A stretch of DNA of 64,000 nt from Natronorubrum tibetense GA33 (GTDB lineage: Archaea; Halobacteriota; Halobacteria; Halobacteriales; Natrialbaceae). A program made the position numbers and the translations under genes. Within the stretch, counting starts at the first letter, position 1, and each line of letters begins with the position of its first letter. The stretch covers positions 3,076,265 to 3,140,264 of the forward strand of contig NZ_KB913017.1 in the NCBI RefSeq assembly GCF_000383975.1, read 5' to 3'. This document shows, one piece after another, positions 34,581 through 43,213 of the stretch. A model generated the notes under the pieces. It saw nothing but the letters and a program-made list of their open reading frames with translations, ran no database searches and had not been told where the DNA came from.

Positions 34581-35653
34581 GCACGAACGTAAACCGAGAC
34601 CAGTTCCGACCGGAGGATCACCCGAACGACCACTTCATCCTCACGGGCGTGGTCGGCTCCTATCCCAAACCGAAGTGGCTCAACCGCGCGAAGGAGCTCT
34701 ATCAGGACCCCGACCACAGCTTCGACGAGGACGACTACCAGGAGGCCAAAGACGACGCCGCTCGCCTCATCACGAACGAACACGAGCGTGCGGGTCTCGA
34801 CGTCGTCGTCGACGGCGAGATGCGGCGCAACGAGATGGTCGAGTTCTTCGCCCACCGCATCGAGGGCTACGAGTTCAACGGTCCCGTCAAGGTCTGGGGC
34901 CACAACTACTTCGACAAACCGTCGGTCGTAAGCGAGGTCGAGTACGACGAGAGCTGGCTCGTCGACGAGTACGAGTTTACCGCCGAGGCAGCGGATCGTC
35001 CGGTGAAGGTACCCATCACGGGCCCCTACACCCTCGCCAACTGGTCGTTCAACGAGGCCTACGATGACGACGACGAACTCACCCTCGCGCTCGCCGACCT
35101 CGTCAACGAGGAAGTCGAGAAGCTCGTCGACGCCGGAGCCCGATACATCCAGATCGACGAGCCCGCGCTCGCGACCACGCCCGACGACCACGCCATCGTC
35201 GGCAAGGCCCTAGAGCACATCGTCGCCGACATTCCCGAGGAGGTCCGCATCGGCCTCCACGTCTGTTACGGCGACTACTCGCGGATCTACCCCGAGATCC
35301 TCGACTACCCCGTCGACGAGTTCGACCTCGAACTCGCGAACGGCGACTACGATCAGCTCGACGTCTTCAAAGATCCCGCGTTCACCGCCGACCTCGCACT
35401 CGGCGTTACGGACGTCCACGTCGCCGAGGTCGAGTCCGTCGAACAGATCGAGGAGAATATCAAGAAGGGACTCGAGGTCGTCCCGCCGGAACAGCTCGTC
35501 GTCTCGCCGGACTGCGGGGTGAAGCTGCTTCCCCGCGATGTCGCCTACGGCAAGATGGCAAACATGGTCGAAGCCGCCCGCAACGTCGAGGCCGACCTCG
35601 ACGAGGGCAACATCGATATCGAGCGCGGTGCGCCGACGCCGGCCGACGACTAA
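34577..35653 (+). CDS. metE: Methionine synthase, MetE catalytic-domain protein
   Basis: A 358-residue MetE catalytic domain that transfers a methyl group to homocysteine. All four zinc-site residues are present: His 228 and Cys 230 (LHVCYGD), Glu 252, and Cys 313 (SPDCGVK). Their spacing (22 residues from Cys to Glu, 83 to the second Cys) is the same as in E. coli MetE. The N-terminal GVVGSYPKPKWL is also typical. Archaeal short MetE proteins may use a methyl donor other than methyltetrahydropteroyl-triglutamate. It overlaps the upstream barrel gene by four bases, strongly suggesting a coupled pair. Confidence 0.92.
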   Translation: MSTNVNRDQFRPEDHPNDHFILTGVVGSYPKPKWLNRAKELYQDPDHSFDEDDYQEAKDDAARLITNEHERAGLDVVVDGEMRRNEMVEFFAHRIEGYEFNGPVKVWGHNYFDKPSVVSEVEYDESWLVDEYEFTAEAADRPVKVPITGPYTLANWSFNEAYDDDDELTLALADLVNEEVEKLVDAGARYIQIDEPALATTPDDHAIVGKALEHIVADIPEEVRIGLHVCYGDYSRIYPEILDYPVDEFDLELANGDYDQLDVFKDPAFTADLALGVTDVHVAEVESVEQIEENIKKGLEVVPPEQLVVSPDCGVKLLPRDVAYGKMANMVEAARNVEADLDEGNIDIERGAPTPADD

Positions 35654-35771
35654 CCTCGAGCGCGCGGTTCAAATCAGCCCCGGTTCTGTTGTGAGGAGCT
35701 CCGAAGACAGCTCCTTCAGTGGATCTACCGGTCACTGCGCGGTACGTTTCTTTTATCCACCCTCGAGTGGC

Positions 35772-36563
35772 CTACACCATCGCGACCGCGAGGAAGGCAA
35801 TTCCGGCGATGCCAGCGACCACGCCGATCGTCTTCGCTAATTGTGGACCCCACGATACCGTTCGTTCGAGTGAGAGTGCGAGGGCGATAACCGCCATCCA
35901 GAGGACGTTCATCGAGCCGGCGACGACCATGAACCCGAACAGTGCCCAACAGCATCCCACACAGAAGAGGCTAAATCGTAGACCCATCCACGCCGCGCCG
36001 TAGACCCCGGGGCGATGATACGTCATCAGAAATCCGAAGGGTGATCGACACTTATCTAGGCATTGATACTTGTACGACGATAGTTGGTATCCCCCGAGCA
36101 GGAGTAACACGCTTCCGAAGAGGAGCGGTCCACGGTCGTCGGCGAGCGCTGCGAGTGGGACCACCGTATTGACTACCAGCGGGATCAGGCCAGTGACCGT
36201 CCAGACGAGCGTATATACCCCGAGCAACGCGCTCAATCTGACCGCCTTCGCGGATCTGGACGCATCCCGAAGCGTTCCGTTATAGAGTCTGAACAACGGG
36301 ACCGTCGACGGATACATCATGGCGATCATCATCGTCCCCCACATGAGCAGATAGAACCCGACGCCGACGAGACCGTGTCCGATCGCCATCGCCTCCGGGA
36401 CACCCGGATCGGACATCTGCATGTCCATCTCCCCTCCCGGCATCGGAACCCACCGCCAGAGAATTGCGATCCACGCGCCGAGCGCGAGCACGTACATCGC
36501 GACGGCGATGAGCGGAAGCTGGCGACCGGTGAGGATCTGCGTTCTGGTCTCTCGTGTAGCCAT
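35772..36563 (-). CDS. DUF2182 family membrane protein
   Basis: A 263-residue integral membrane protein with about seven helices. The DUF2182 signatures are present: a Met-rich loop (MPGGEMDMQMSDPG), MWGTMMIAMMYPS at helix 2, and the segment SSYKYQCLDKCRSPFGFLM with GLRFSLFCVGCCWALF. The conserved Met, Cys and His residues suggest soft-metal (copper-like) handling, but the family is uncharacterised. It is 27 bases downstream of a DUF1326 gene on the same strand, a pairing known in many bacteria. Confidence 0.92.
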   Translation of the reverse strand: MATRETRTQILTGRQLPLIAVAMYVLALGAWIAILWRWVPMPGGEMDMQMSDPGVPEAMAIGHGLVGVGFYLLMWGTMMIAMMYPSTVPLFRLYNGTLRDASRSAKAVRLSALLGVYTLVWTVTGLIPLVVNTVVPLAALADDRGPLLFGSVLLLLGGYQLSSYKYQCLDKCRSPFGFLMTYHRPGVYGAAWMGLRFSLFCVGCCWALFGFMVVAGSMNVLWMAVIALALSLERTVSWGPQLAKTIGVVAGIAGIAFLAVAMV

Positions 36564-36590
36564 CGTTCGGGGAGGGTGTGAGTCGCCGGT

Positions 36591-37196
36591 TCAGGTGCTT
36601 GCCATCTCGAACTCGCCAAAGTACGAGTTATTGCCCCCGACGTCCCACGAGAAGTCGTCTTCGAAATCGACGGTCGCTTCGGTCGTCTTGCCAACGTTTG
36701 CTGTTTCGCCCGGTGGAATAAACGGGTGGGGGTATGCCGTTCCCTGACTGTCTCCGAAGCCGACACTTCTGTCGGTTTCGATCGTAACGATATCGCCGGC
36801 GCTGAACGAGAGGTTGCCGTTCTCCGTCGAGTAGCTGATGGGAACTACGACACTATCTTCGACGGTCTCGATCAGCGGCGCAGCGGCTTCGAACAATCCG
36901 CCCGCCTGGCCGGTGAATATGGTCTCGAGTGCCTCCGCTTGCCGTTCATCAGCAGCTTCGTCGATCACGAGGACGACGTGCCATCCGCCCTCGAGGAGGA
37001 TTCCATCTTCCCAAACGAGCATCCCGGCTCCCAGCCCGTCTAACGATACGTCGCCGTACGTTCCGTCCGTGATATTCCAGAACCCAGCGAACGTGCATTT
37101 GTCGTCATCCGCCGGTTCGTACCACAAACACTGGCACGGGACCGAACAGTTGCACGCTTCGATGAAGTTGCCTTTCAGGCTCCAGTCTTGTGTCAT
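36591..37196 (-). CDS. DUF1326 family protein
   Basis: A 201-residue soluble protein of DUF1326. The N-terminal Cys cluster EACNCSVPCQCLW, with a further Cys near residue 34 (DKCTFAG), is the family's hallmark and suggests metal or redox binding. The rest is predicted beta-rich (LLVWEDG-like strands, VVPISYSTENGNLSFSAGD). It has no signal peptide, so it is cytosolic. It precedes the DUF2182 gene by 27 bases on the minus strand, and the pair is probably one transcript. The function is unknown. Confidence 0.92.
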   Translation of the reverse strand: MTQDWSLKGNFIEACNCSVPCQCLWYEPADDDKCTFAGFWNITDGTYGDVSLDGLGAGMLVWEDGILLEGGWHVVLVIDEAADERQAEALETIFTGQAGGLFEAAAPLIETVEDSVVVPISYSTENGNLSFSAGDIVTIETDRSVGFGDSQGTAYPHPFIPPGETANVGKTTEATVDFEDDFSWDVGGNNSYFGEFEMAST

Positions 37197-37497
37197 TGGT
37201 GTTCTCCTCTTCCCCCTCCACGGTTTCTTCTGTACGCGATCCGGTCTGGATGAGGGCTGAATGTGAGGTTACACGAACGGTCACAAGTAGTCACCCACCG
37301 ACGTTCTCGCAGTTGCTGCCGTTCGTGCAGCCACTGAAACGGGACGGCTAACTCCTCTGGTGGTCGTGATCGGCCATCCCCATACTGAACAAATTATCCA
37401 GGAAAGACGGCGGAAATAAGCGAAGACGATCCCTCTTGACTCGAGTCCACCGCTCGGACGTACACACTCTCAAATAGAGCGACCAACAGTATTGGGT
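37197..37497. other. Gene-free divergent spacer
   Basis: This 301-base interval separates the divergent DUF1326 and methyltransferase genes. I see no open frame with credible codon use and no repeat from the two palindromic families. The only notable parts are pyrimidine-rich DNA next to the DUF1326 start and an AT-richer patch at 37385-37415. Promoters for both genes are presumably here. Confidence 0.4.
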
Positions 37498-38280
37498 ATG
37501 GGAAGCAACGAGTCGCGACCAAACGACTGGAACGCCGACGATTACGACGAGAATCACTCGTTCGTCGCCGAGTACGGAACGGACGTGCTCGAGCTTCTCG
37601 CTCCGGAGCCCGACGAGCGGATCCTCGATCTCGGCTGCGGGACGGGCCATCTCACGGCCCGGATCGCGGCCACCGGCGCCACCGCAGTCGGCGTCGATAG
37701 CGCCGCCGAGATGATCGAACGGGCCCACGAGGCGCATCCGGACACCCTGTTCGTCGCGACCGATGCCCGCACGATGTCGTTCGACACACCCTTCGACGCG
37801 GTCTTCTCGAACGCCGCCTTGCATTGGATTCCCGACGAGGAACAGGACGCCACCCTCCGGGCTGTTCGCGATGCGCTCCGCCCCGGCGGTCGGTTCGTCG
37901 CGGAACTCGGCGGAACGGGCAACGTCGAGCGGATCGTCGACGCGACGCTCGCGGAACTCGAGGGTCGCGGCTACGACGCCGACAGTCCGTGGTACTTCCC
38001 GAGCGTCGGCGAGTACGCCGGCCGGCTCGAGGACCACGGCTTCGAGGTCCGCTTCGCGCGGCTGTTCGACCGGCCGACGGAACTCGATGACGGCCAAAGG
38101 GGGCTCCGGAACTGGCTCGAGATGTTCGGTGACAGCCTCTTCGAGTCGGTGCCGGCCGACGAGCAGGCAGCCGTGATCGGGGCCGTGGAGGATCGACTCG
38201 AGTCGGACCTCTACGACCGCGACGAGGAAACGTGGACGGCGGACTATCGTCGGCTGCGGTTTCGTGCGGTTCGTCGCTGA
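37498..38280 (+). CDS. Class I SAM-dependent methyltransferase, Tam-like
   Basis: A 260-residue methyltransferase with the motif I DLGCGTGHLTARIA, motif II acid VDSAAEMIERA, the motif III region VATDARTMSFD and the motif IV FDAVFSNAALHWIPD. The N-A-A-L-H-W segment and overall length resemble trans-aconitate and small-molecule O-methyltransferases. ATG 37498 is taken over a TTG six bases upstream. It stands between divergent and convergent neighbours as a single gene. The substrate is unknown. Confidence 0.9.
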   Translation: MGSNESRPNDWNADDYDENHSFVAEYGTDVLELLAPEPDERILDLGCGTGHLTARIAATGATAVGVDSAAEMIERAHEAHPDTLFVATDARTMSFDTPFDAVFSNAALHWIPDEEQDATLRAVRDALRPGGRFVAELGGTGNVERIVDATLAELEGRGYDADSPWYFPSVGEYAGRLEDHGFEVRFARLFDRPTELDDGQRGLRNWLEMFGDSLFESVPADEQAAVIGAVEDRLESDLYDRDEETWTADYRRLRFRAVRR

Positions 38281-38310
38281 TCGGCGCTCGAGATTTTCGG
38301 ACTGTACCGA

Positions 38311-39147
38311 TCAACGCTCGGCGTCCTCGAACGTGTAGAACCGTTCGTCGCAGGCGGGACAGCGTAGCTTCTCCGACGGGAGACTACCGATCGGCGTGAC
38401 CTCACCGCAGCAACTCGAGCGGCTGATGGTTACCTCCTCGTCACAGAGTGGACACCGCTCGAGGACCGTTCGGAGCGGCCGACCCGCGGCGCGACGGATC
38501 GCGTCGGACTCGACGCGGGACTCGAGGGCGCGCGCGGCGGCGAGTTCGGCGATTGCGATCCCCCGCGAGAGCGTGACTGGTGCGCCGGTTTCGGGCATGA
38601 GAACGATCACGGATCGGCCCCAACTGCGCCGCGACTGCGCGTCGACCGACGGATCGGTCTGGCGGCCGGCCACCCGTGCGAGAGCTTCGAGATCGGTCTC
38701 GCGCAGCGTTCGCATCTCCTGTCGCCAATCTTCGCGAAAGTCGGACTCGAGGGCGATCTCGTCGCCGTGAAATTCGACGACGCCGGCCTCGACGAGTCCG
38801 GCGACGATTTCCTCGCCGGACGGCTGTTCTCGCGTCGCGTCGTCGGGTTCGCCACCCGGATCCGAGAGCGATCCGTCGTCGGCCGACGCCTCGGCGTGGA
38901 ACGGATCGATCGGGAGCGCGGCGACGAGCCGTGGGGCGAATCTGGGCGTGTACGGCACAACGTAGCCGCGAAGCGCAATCGCGGCGGTCCCGATGACGAC
39001 GACCGAAGCGGCGAGGCGTCGACGGCCCCGGAGCGTGGCGACGGCGACGAGAATGGCGAGTACCACACCGTTGGAGATCGTACACGGCCAACAGCGGTTC
39101 TCACCGGTGTACTCGGATCGTCGAATCGGCTCGAGCAGGTCGAACAT
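38311..39147 (-). CDS. Membrane-anchored zinc-ribbon protein, unknown family
   Basis: A 278-residue protein with two N-terminal hydrophobic helices (about residues 24-42 and 46-62), a long soluble region, and a C-terminal zinc-binding part: CPLCDEE, then SCCGE and CPACDERFYTFED, giving six or seven cysteines near the end. The acidic linker around residue 90-110 is disordered-looking. A TATA-containing spacer of 200 bases with a perfect palindrome separates it from the divergent TrmB gene. No named family is recognised; the C-terminal pattern is like rubredoxin-type zinc ribbons. Confidence 0.75.
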   Translation of the reverse strand: MFDLLEPIRRSEYTGENRCWPCTISNGVVLAILVAVATLRGRRRLAASVVVIGTAAIALRGYVVPYTPRFAPRLVAALPIDPFHAEASADDGSLSDPGGEPDDATREQPSGEEIVAGLVEAGVVEFHGDEIALESDFREDWRQEMRTLRETDLEALARVAGRQTDPSVDAQSRRSWGRSVIVLMPETGAPVTLSRGIAIAELAAARALESRVESDAIRRAAGRPLRTVLERCPLCDEEVTISRSSCCGEVTPIGSLPSEKLRCPACDERFYTFEDAER

Positions 39148-39192
39148 ACGCCCTGCGTTCCGATCGAATCCCCTTCAGTGTACTGTCTCAAC

Positions 39193-39215
39193 AACAGGTT
39201 TTTACAACACCTGTT
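39193..39215. promoter_or_regulatory. Perfect palindrome in the spacer before the TrmB gene
   Basis: AACAGGT (39193-39199) and ACCTGTT (39209-39215) form perfect 7-bp arms around nine bases, directly followed by the AT-rich tatattt. The nonamer ACACCTGTT within it occurs again at 40672-40680 upstream of the ABC operon. This is a candidate operator, possibly for autoregulation by the TrmB protein. The nonamer also occurs by chance in coding sequence (for instance near 41968), so the evidence is weak. Confidence 0.45.
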
Positions 39216-39347
39216 ATATTTGACTGACAATGGACGAGCACGTGATACGGACACGAGACACTGCTTCGGCTCGAAGCCGGTGGCGTCAGCCGACCCTCCG
39301 CCGTCGGTCGAGCGGTGCGCGCGCGAGCTACGCAACGGTGAGTATCG

Positions 39348-40424
39348 ATGGACGCTGATGAACTCGTCGAGACGCTCGAGGACGCCGGACTGTCGCCGTA
39401 CCAGGCCGACGCGTTCGTGACGCTGCTCGAGCTCGGCTCTGCCTCGGCGACCGACATCGCGCAGGCGAGTTCGGTGCCCGATCCGCGCATCTACGACGTT
39501 CTGCGGGGGCTCGAGGACCAGGGGTACATCGAAACCTACGAGCAGGATAGCCTGCACGCCCGCGCCCACGATCCGGCGGAGGTGCTGGCGGACCTCCGGT
39601 CCCGAGCCGATCGGTTCGAGACGGCGGCAGGTGAGATCGAGGATCGCTGGAGCCAGCCCGATATCGAGGAGCACAAGGTAAGCATCGTCAAGCGCCTCGA
39701 CACGGTGCTGGCGCGGGCCGACGAACTGATCCGTGAGGCCAGCAATCAGGTCCAGATCGGCCTGACGCCCGGACAGTTCGCCGACCTCTCGGACGCCCTC
39801 GCGACGGCCCGGGAGAACGGCGTCGACGTCAAGGTCTGTCTGTTTCCGGAACTCGGTACCGAGCCGACGCTGCCACCGACGGACGCGCTGGCTCGTGCCT
39901 GTACGGAGGCGCGCTACCGCGACCTCCCGTCGCCGTTTCTGGCGCTGATCGACCGCTCGTGGACCTGTTTCTCTCCTCACGGCAACTCAACGAACGAGTA
40001 CGGCATGATCGTCAACGACCGAACCCACGCGTACGTCTTCCACTGGTACTTCCTCACCTGCCTCTGGGAGGTCCACGAGACGATCTACTCGGCCCGGCGC
40101 GACGAGCCACCGATCACGTACGTCGATCTCCGGCAGTGTCTCCGAGACGTCGAACCGCTGCTCGAGCAGGGGGTGACGATCGAAGCGACGGTCGTCGGGT
40201 ACGACACCGAGACCGGTCGAGAGGTGACGAAACGGGGGACGATCACCGACGTCGCGTACGCCGGCGTTTCGGCCAGTGACGAACGCGTGATGCCGCTCTC
40301 ACAGCTCGCGGGAAAGGCGGCGATCACGCTCGAGAACGGCGAGGAACGCACCACGGTCGGCGGTTGGGGGGCGATGCTCGAGGATCTCGAGGCCGTTCGG
40401 ATTACGATCGAGTCGCTCGAGTGA
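39348..40424 (+). CDS. TrmB-family sugar-responsive transcriptional regulator
   Basis: A 358-residue regulator. Residues 1-70 are the TrmB winged helix: LEDAGLSPYQADAFVTLLELG, SATDIAQASSVPDPRIYDVLRGLEDQGYIE. A coiled-coil linker (about 80-115) follows, then the TrmB effector domain with its phospholipase-D-like fold (VQIGLTPGQFADL, VKVCLFPELG) and a C-terminal segment rich in beta strands. TrmB proteins bind sugars and control ABC sugar importers and glycolysis genes in archaea. It lies 293 bases upstream of the ABC sugar operon on the same strand, which strongly suggests local control. Confidence 0.93.
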   Translation: MDADELVETLEDAGLSPYQADAFVTLLELGSASATDIAQASSVPDPRIYDVLRGLEDQGYIETYEQDSLHARAHDPAEVLADLRSRADRFETAAGEIEDRWSQPDIEEHKVSIVKRLDTVLARADELIREASNQVQIGLTPGQFADLSDALATARENGVDVKVCLFPELGTEPTLPPTDALARACTEARYRDLPSPFLALIDRSWTCFSPHGNSTNEYGMIVNDRTHAYVFHWYFLTCLWEVHETIYSARRDEPPITYVDLRQCLRDVEPLLEQGVTIEATVVGYDTETGREVTKRGTITDVAYAGVSASDERVMPLSQLAGKAAITLENGEERTTVGGWGAMLEDLEAVRITIESLE

Positions 40425-40667
40425 GGTGTCGGGTGGGTCGGCCACTGGTGGCTCCGATTCAGACCGGCTCGATCAGTGGTGCTTGTGACCCGCAAGGGGT
40501 GTCGGTCCCGCCCTGTCCGCGCATTTTTCCGCGAGTGTGGCTGCTGTGTTGAACGGCTGTCGGGGACGTAGAAACTGTGTGTGAAGTCGTGCGTATTCGT
40601 CCGTGAGGCCACGAAACGCACGTCTTGGCCGCTTATTCATGTTCTTCTGAGTCTATTAGTTGCCATT

Positions 40668-40706
40668 AACTACACCTGTTGTACACTGACCAGTAAATAT
40701 AAATAG
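40668..40706 (+). promoter_or_regulatory. Promoter region of the ABC sugar operon with possible operator
   Basis: The octamer AACTACAC (40668-40675) and the overlapping ACACCTGTT are followed by an AT-rich TATA region (cagtaaatataaatag, 40691-40706). The box is only 13-27 bases before ATG 40718, which suggests either leaderless transcription or that the second ATG (40730) is the true start. AACTACAC recurs before the second Gfo/Idh gene (48307-48314), and AACTACGC occurs on the minus strand before the isomerase (46846-46853). Confidence 0.5.
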
Positions 40707-40717
40707 TAATATCTATC

Positions 40718-42202
40718 ATGTCTCCTTATATGCCTGGCAAGCACTCACAGGGGAGAAGTCGTACTGACTCGAACGTCTCGCGGCGAACGTTCGTCAAGGC
40801 AGCCGGTGCAGGCGGGGCCGCCGTCGGCCTGGCTGGCTGTATTTACGGAAGCGAGACGTCCGAGGACGCCGTCGTCTGGGGAATCGACCCGACCGCCGAG
40901 GAGGCGGTCGGCGACGAAATCCTCGACCTGCTGGCGGAGAACGGTGCCGACGGAGTCGACGTTCGGCTGCAGCCCGGCGACGAGGACACGGGCGACCGGC
41001 GAGATGCCTACACGAACCTGCTGCAGGCCGAGGAAACCCAGCCGGATCTGTTCCTGATGGACAACGGCTGGGTGAACGTCTTCATCCAGCGCGGACAGAT
41101 CGCCAACCTGAGCGATGAACTCGACGACGAGGACCTCTCGCAGGTCGACGACGAGTACTTCGAGTCGTTCACCGAGACGGCTCGAGATCCGGATTCCGGC
41201 GATCTGTACGGGATCCCGATCTTCCCGGACTACCCGACGATGCAGTACCGCAAGGACTACGCGAGGGAAGCGGGGTACGACGACGAGGACTTCGACGAGT
41301 GGGCCACCGAGCCGATGACCTGGTCGGAGTGGGCCGAGGTTACCGAAGAAATCGTTGAGGCCTCCGACGCCGAGTACGGACTCGCGACCCAGTGGGACCA
41401 GTACGAGGGTACCGCCTGCTGTACGTGGAACGAGGTCATGTCCTCGTTCGGCGGCGCCTACTTCGGCGGCTTCGACACCCTGTTCGGCCCGGTCGGGGAC
41501 CGCGACGTGACCGTCGACGAACCGGAGTTCGTCGAGGGGCTGGAGATGATGCGGACGTTCGTCGCCGAGGAGGCGGACGAGCACACCCTCGAGGACGAGT
41601 ACCCACTCGGACTCGCGACGTCGAACATTACCTCCTGGCAGGAGGAAGACGCCCGCGAGGCCATCCTCGAGGGCGACGCCGTCATGCAGCGCAACTGGCC
41701 CTACACGATCAATTCGAACCTCGAGAGCGACGAGGGCGACGACCTCACGGTCGACGACTACGGCGCGATGCCGATGCCCTACGCCGTGAGTCAGGACGAG
41801 GCCGCCCAGCCTGGAACCGGCGGATCGACGTCCGCACTCGGTGGCTGGCACATCGTCCTCAACCCCAACTCCGAGAACAAGGAAGAAGCCCTCGAGGTCA
41901 TTCGCGCGACGATGACCGACGAGTTTAATCTCGGCATGTTCGATCTCTTCGGCTGGATTCCACCGAAGCCACACCTGTTCGAGACCGAGGAGGCGGAACA
42001 GGTCGAACCGATGGGTAACTACATCGACACCCTTCGCGTGGCCGGTGAAAACGCCATGCCGCGTCCGGTAACGACGGTGTGGTCGAACCAGTCCAGTCGA
42101 ATTGCCGAGGAAGTCAACCTCGCCGTCGCCGGCGACAAGAGCCCTGCGGACGCCGCAGCGGATCTTCAGGGCGCACTCGAGGACATCGAAGAGCAAGGAT
42201 GA
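40718..42202 (+). CDS. Sugar ABC transporter substrate-binding lipoprotein (Tat)
   Basis: A 494-residue extracellular solute-binding protein, family 1. The N-terminus has a Tat motif SRRTFVKAAG (21-30) and a lipobox LAGC with lipidated Cys at 41, so it is folded before export and anchored outside. The mature part shows sugar-binding-protein features: DLFLMDNGWVNVFIQRGQIANL, GIPIFPDYPTMQYRKD and GTGGSTSALGGWHIVLNP. ATG 40718 is used, but 40730 (MPGKHSQG) is possible given the TATA position. The next gene starts inside its stop codon (ATGA). It belongs to the maltose/trehalose-type class; the ligand is unknown. Confidence 0.94.
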   Translation: MSPYMPGKHSQGRSRTDSNVSRRTFVKAAGAGGAAVGLAGCIYGSETSEDAVVWGIDPTAEEAVGDEILDLLAENGADGVDVRLQPGDEDTGDRRDAYTNLLQAEETQPDLFLMDNGWVNVFIQRGQIANLSDELDDEDLSQVDDEYFESFTETARDPDSGDLYGIPIFPDYPTMQYRKDYAREAGYDDEDFDEWATEPMTWSEWAEVTEEIVEASDAEYGLATQWDQYEGTACCTWNEVMSSFGGAYFGGFDTLFGPVGDRDVTVDEPEFVEGLEMMRTFVAEEADEHTLEDEYPLGLATSNITSWQEEDAREAILEGDAVMQRNWPYTINSNLESDEGDDLTVDDYGAMPMPYAVSQDEAAQPGTGGSTSALGGWHIVLNPNSENKEEALEVIRATMTDEFNLGMFDLFGWIPPKPHLFETEEAEQVEPMGNYIDTLRVAGENAMPRPVTTVWSNQSSRIAEEVNLAVAGDKSPADAAADLQGALEDIEEQG

Positions 42203-43212
42203 GCACCGAAGACCGGACGACCGGCCCGGCTCGACAGTCGAACCGCTCCGGGCCGATCGTCGCGATCACGCGCTGGATGGAGAACCTCGGCGAAACCGGG
42301 TTCGCCTATCTGCTGTTGACGCCGGTGATGCTTCTGCTCACCACGATCGCACTCTATCCGCTCTTGCGGACGTTCGAGCTGTCGCTGTACCAGAACGTGC
42401 TCTCGAATCCGGAGTTCGTCGGCCTCGAGAACTACGTCCAGCTGTTTACGGGCACGGCAGACTCGCGGTTCCCCGGATCGACCACGTTCCTTCCCGGCGT
42501 CAGCACCAGTGGGAGTTTCCCGTTCGTTCATTTCGAGGGACTGCTACGGAGCGCGCTCGCGGTGACGATCATCTTCACCGTCGTGAGCGTTTTCTTCGAG
42601 ACGATTATCGGCTTCGGACAGGCGCTCGTCCTCGATCAGGACTTCCGGGGCCGCCGGTGGGTCCGCGCCGCGATCATCATCCCGTGGGCGATCCCGATCG
42701 TCATCCAGGGGATGATCTTCTACCTGATGTTCCATCCGAGCGCCGGCTTCCTCACGGGGCCGCTGTCCGACTGGGGAATCATCGCCGGATCCAACACGCT
42801 CAACGATCCGTTCAGTTCGCTGCTGATCATCACGGTCGCCGACATCTGGAAGACGACGGCGTTCATGGCGTTGCTGATCCTCGCCGGCCTCCAGAGCATC
42901 GACCGGAGCCTCTACGACGTGGCGAAGGTCGCCGGCGCGTCCAAGTGGCAGCAGTTCAGGTACATCACGTTCCCGCTGGTTCTGCCAGCGCTCGGCATCG
43001 CGATCCTGTTCCGAACGATCGACGCGATGCGGATCTACGGGCTCATCGACTCGGTGTCGGGCTGTACGACCGTCCCGTCGCTGTCGTGTATGGTCGTCGC
43101 GACGTTCGACACGAACCGCGGTCTCGCGGCCGCCGTCGCGTTCGTGACGGCCGGGATCATCGGCATCGCCGTTCTGGGCGTCATCTACCAGCAGTACAGG
43201 GAGGGGTTCTGA
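42199..43212 (+). CDS. Sugar ABC transporter permease, MalF-like
   Basis: A 337-residue permease with six to seven membrane helices and an external loop of about 70 residues after helix 1 (residues 65-115). The cytosolic EAA loop reads VAKVAGASKWQQFRYITFPLVLPAL, the contact site for the ATPase. Position just after the binding protein and before a second permease is the usual MalEFG order. Its start overlaps the binding-protein stop by four bases, and its stop is one base before the next start. Confidence 0.94.
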   Translation: MSTEDRTTGPARQSNRSGPIVAITRWMENLGETGFAYLLLTPVMLLLTTIALYPLLRTFELSLYQNVLSNPEFVGLENYVQLFTGTADSRFPGSTTFLPGVSTSGSFPFVHFEGLLRSALAVTIIFTVVSVFFETIIGFGQALVLDQDFRGRRWVRAAIIIPWAIPIVIQGMIFYLMFHPSAGFLTGPLSDWGIIAGSNTLNDPFSSLLIITVADIWKTTAFMALLILAGLQSIDRSLYDVAKVAGASKWQQFRYITFPLVLPALGIAILFRTIDAMRIYGLIDSVSGCTTVPSLSCMVVATFDTNRGLAAAVAFVTAGIIGIAVLGVIYQQYREGF

Positions 43213-43213
43213 A

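Noticed and set aside
39230-39358. Short upstream open frame before the TrmB gene
   Set aside because: It is Arg/Ser-rich, lacks any conserved feature, and overlaps the TrmB start; it is probably leader or spacer DNA.
40745-42196. Long minus-strand open frame opposite the solute-binding protein gene
   Set aside because: The plus strand encodes an unmistakable Tat lipoprotein; the opposite frame is low-complexity Arg/Val/Leu sequence.
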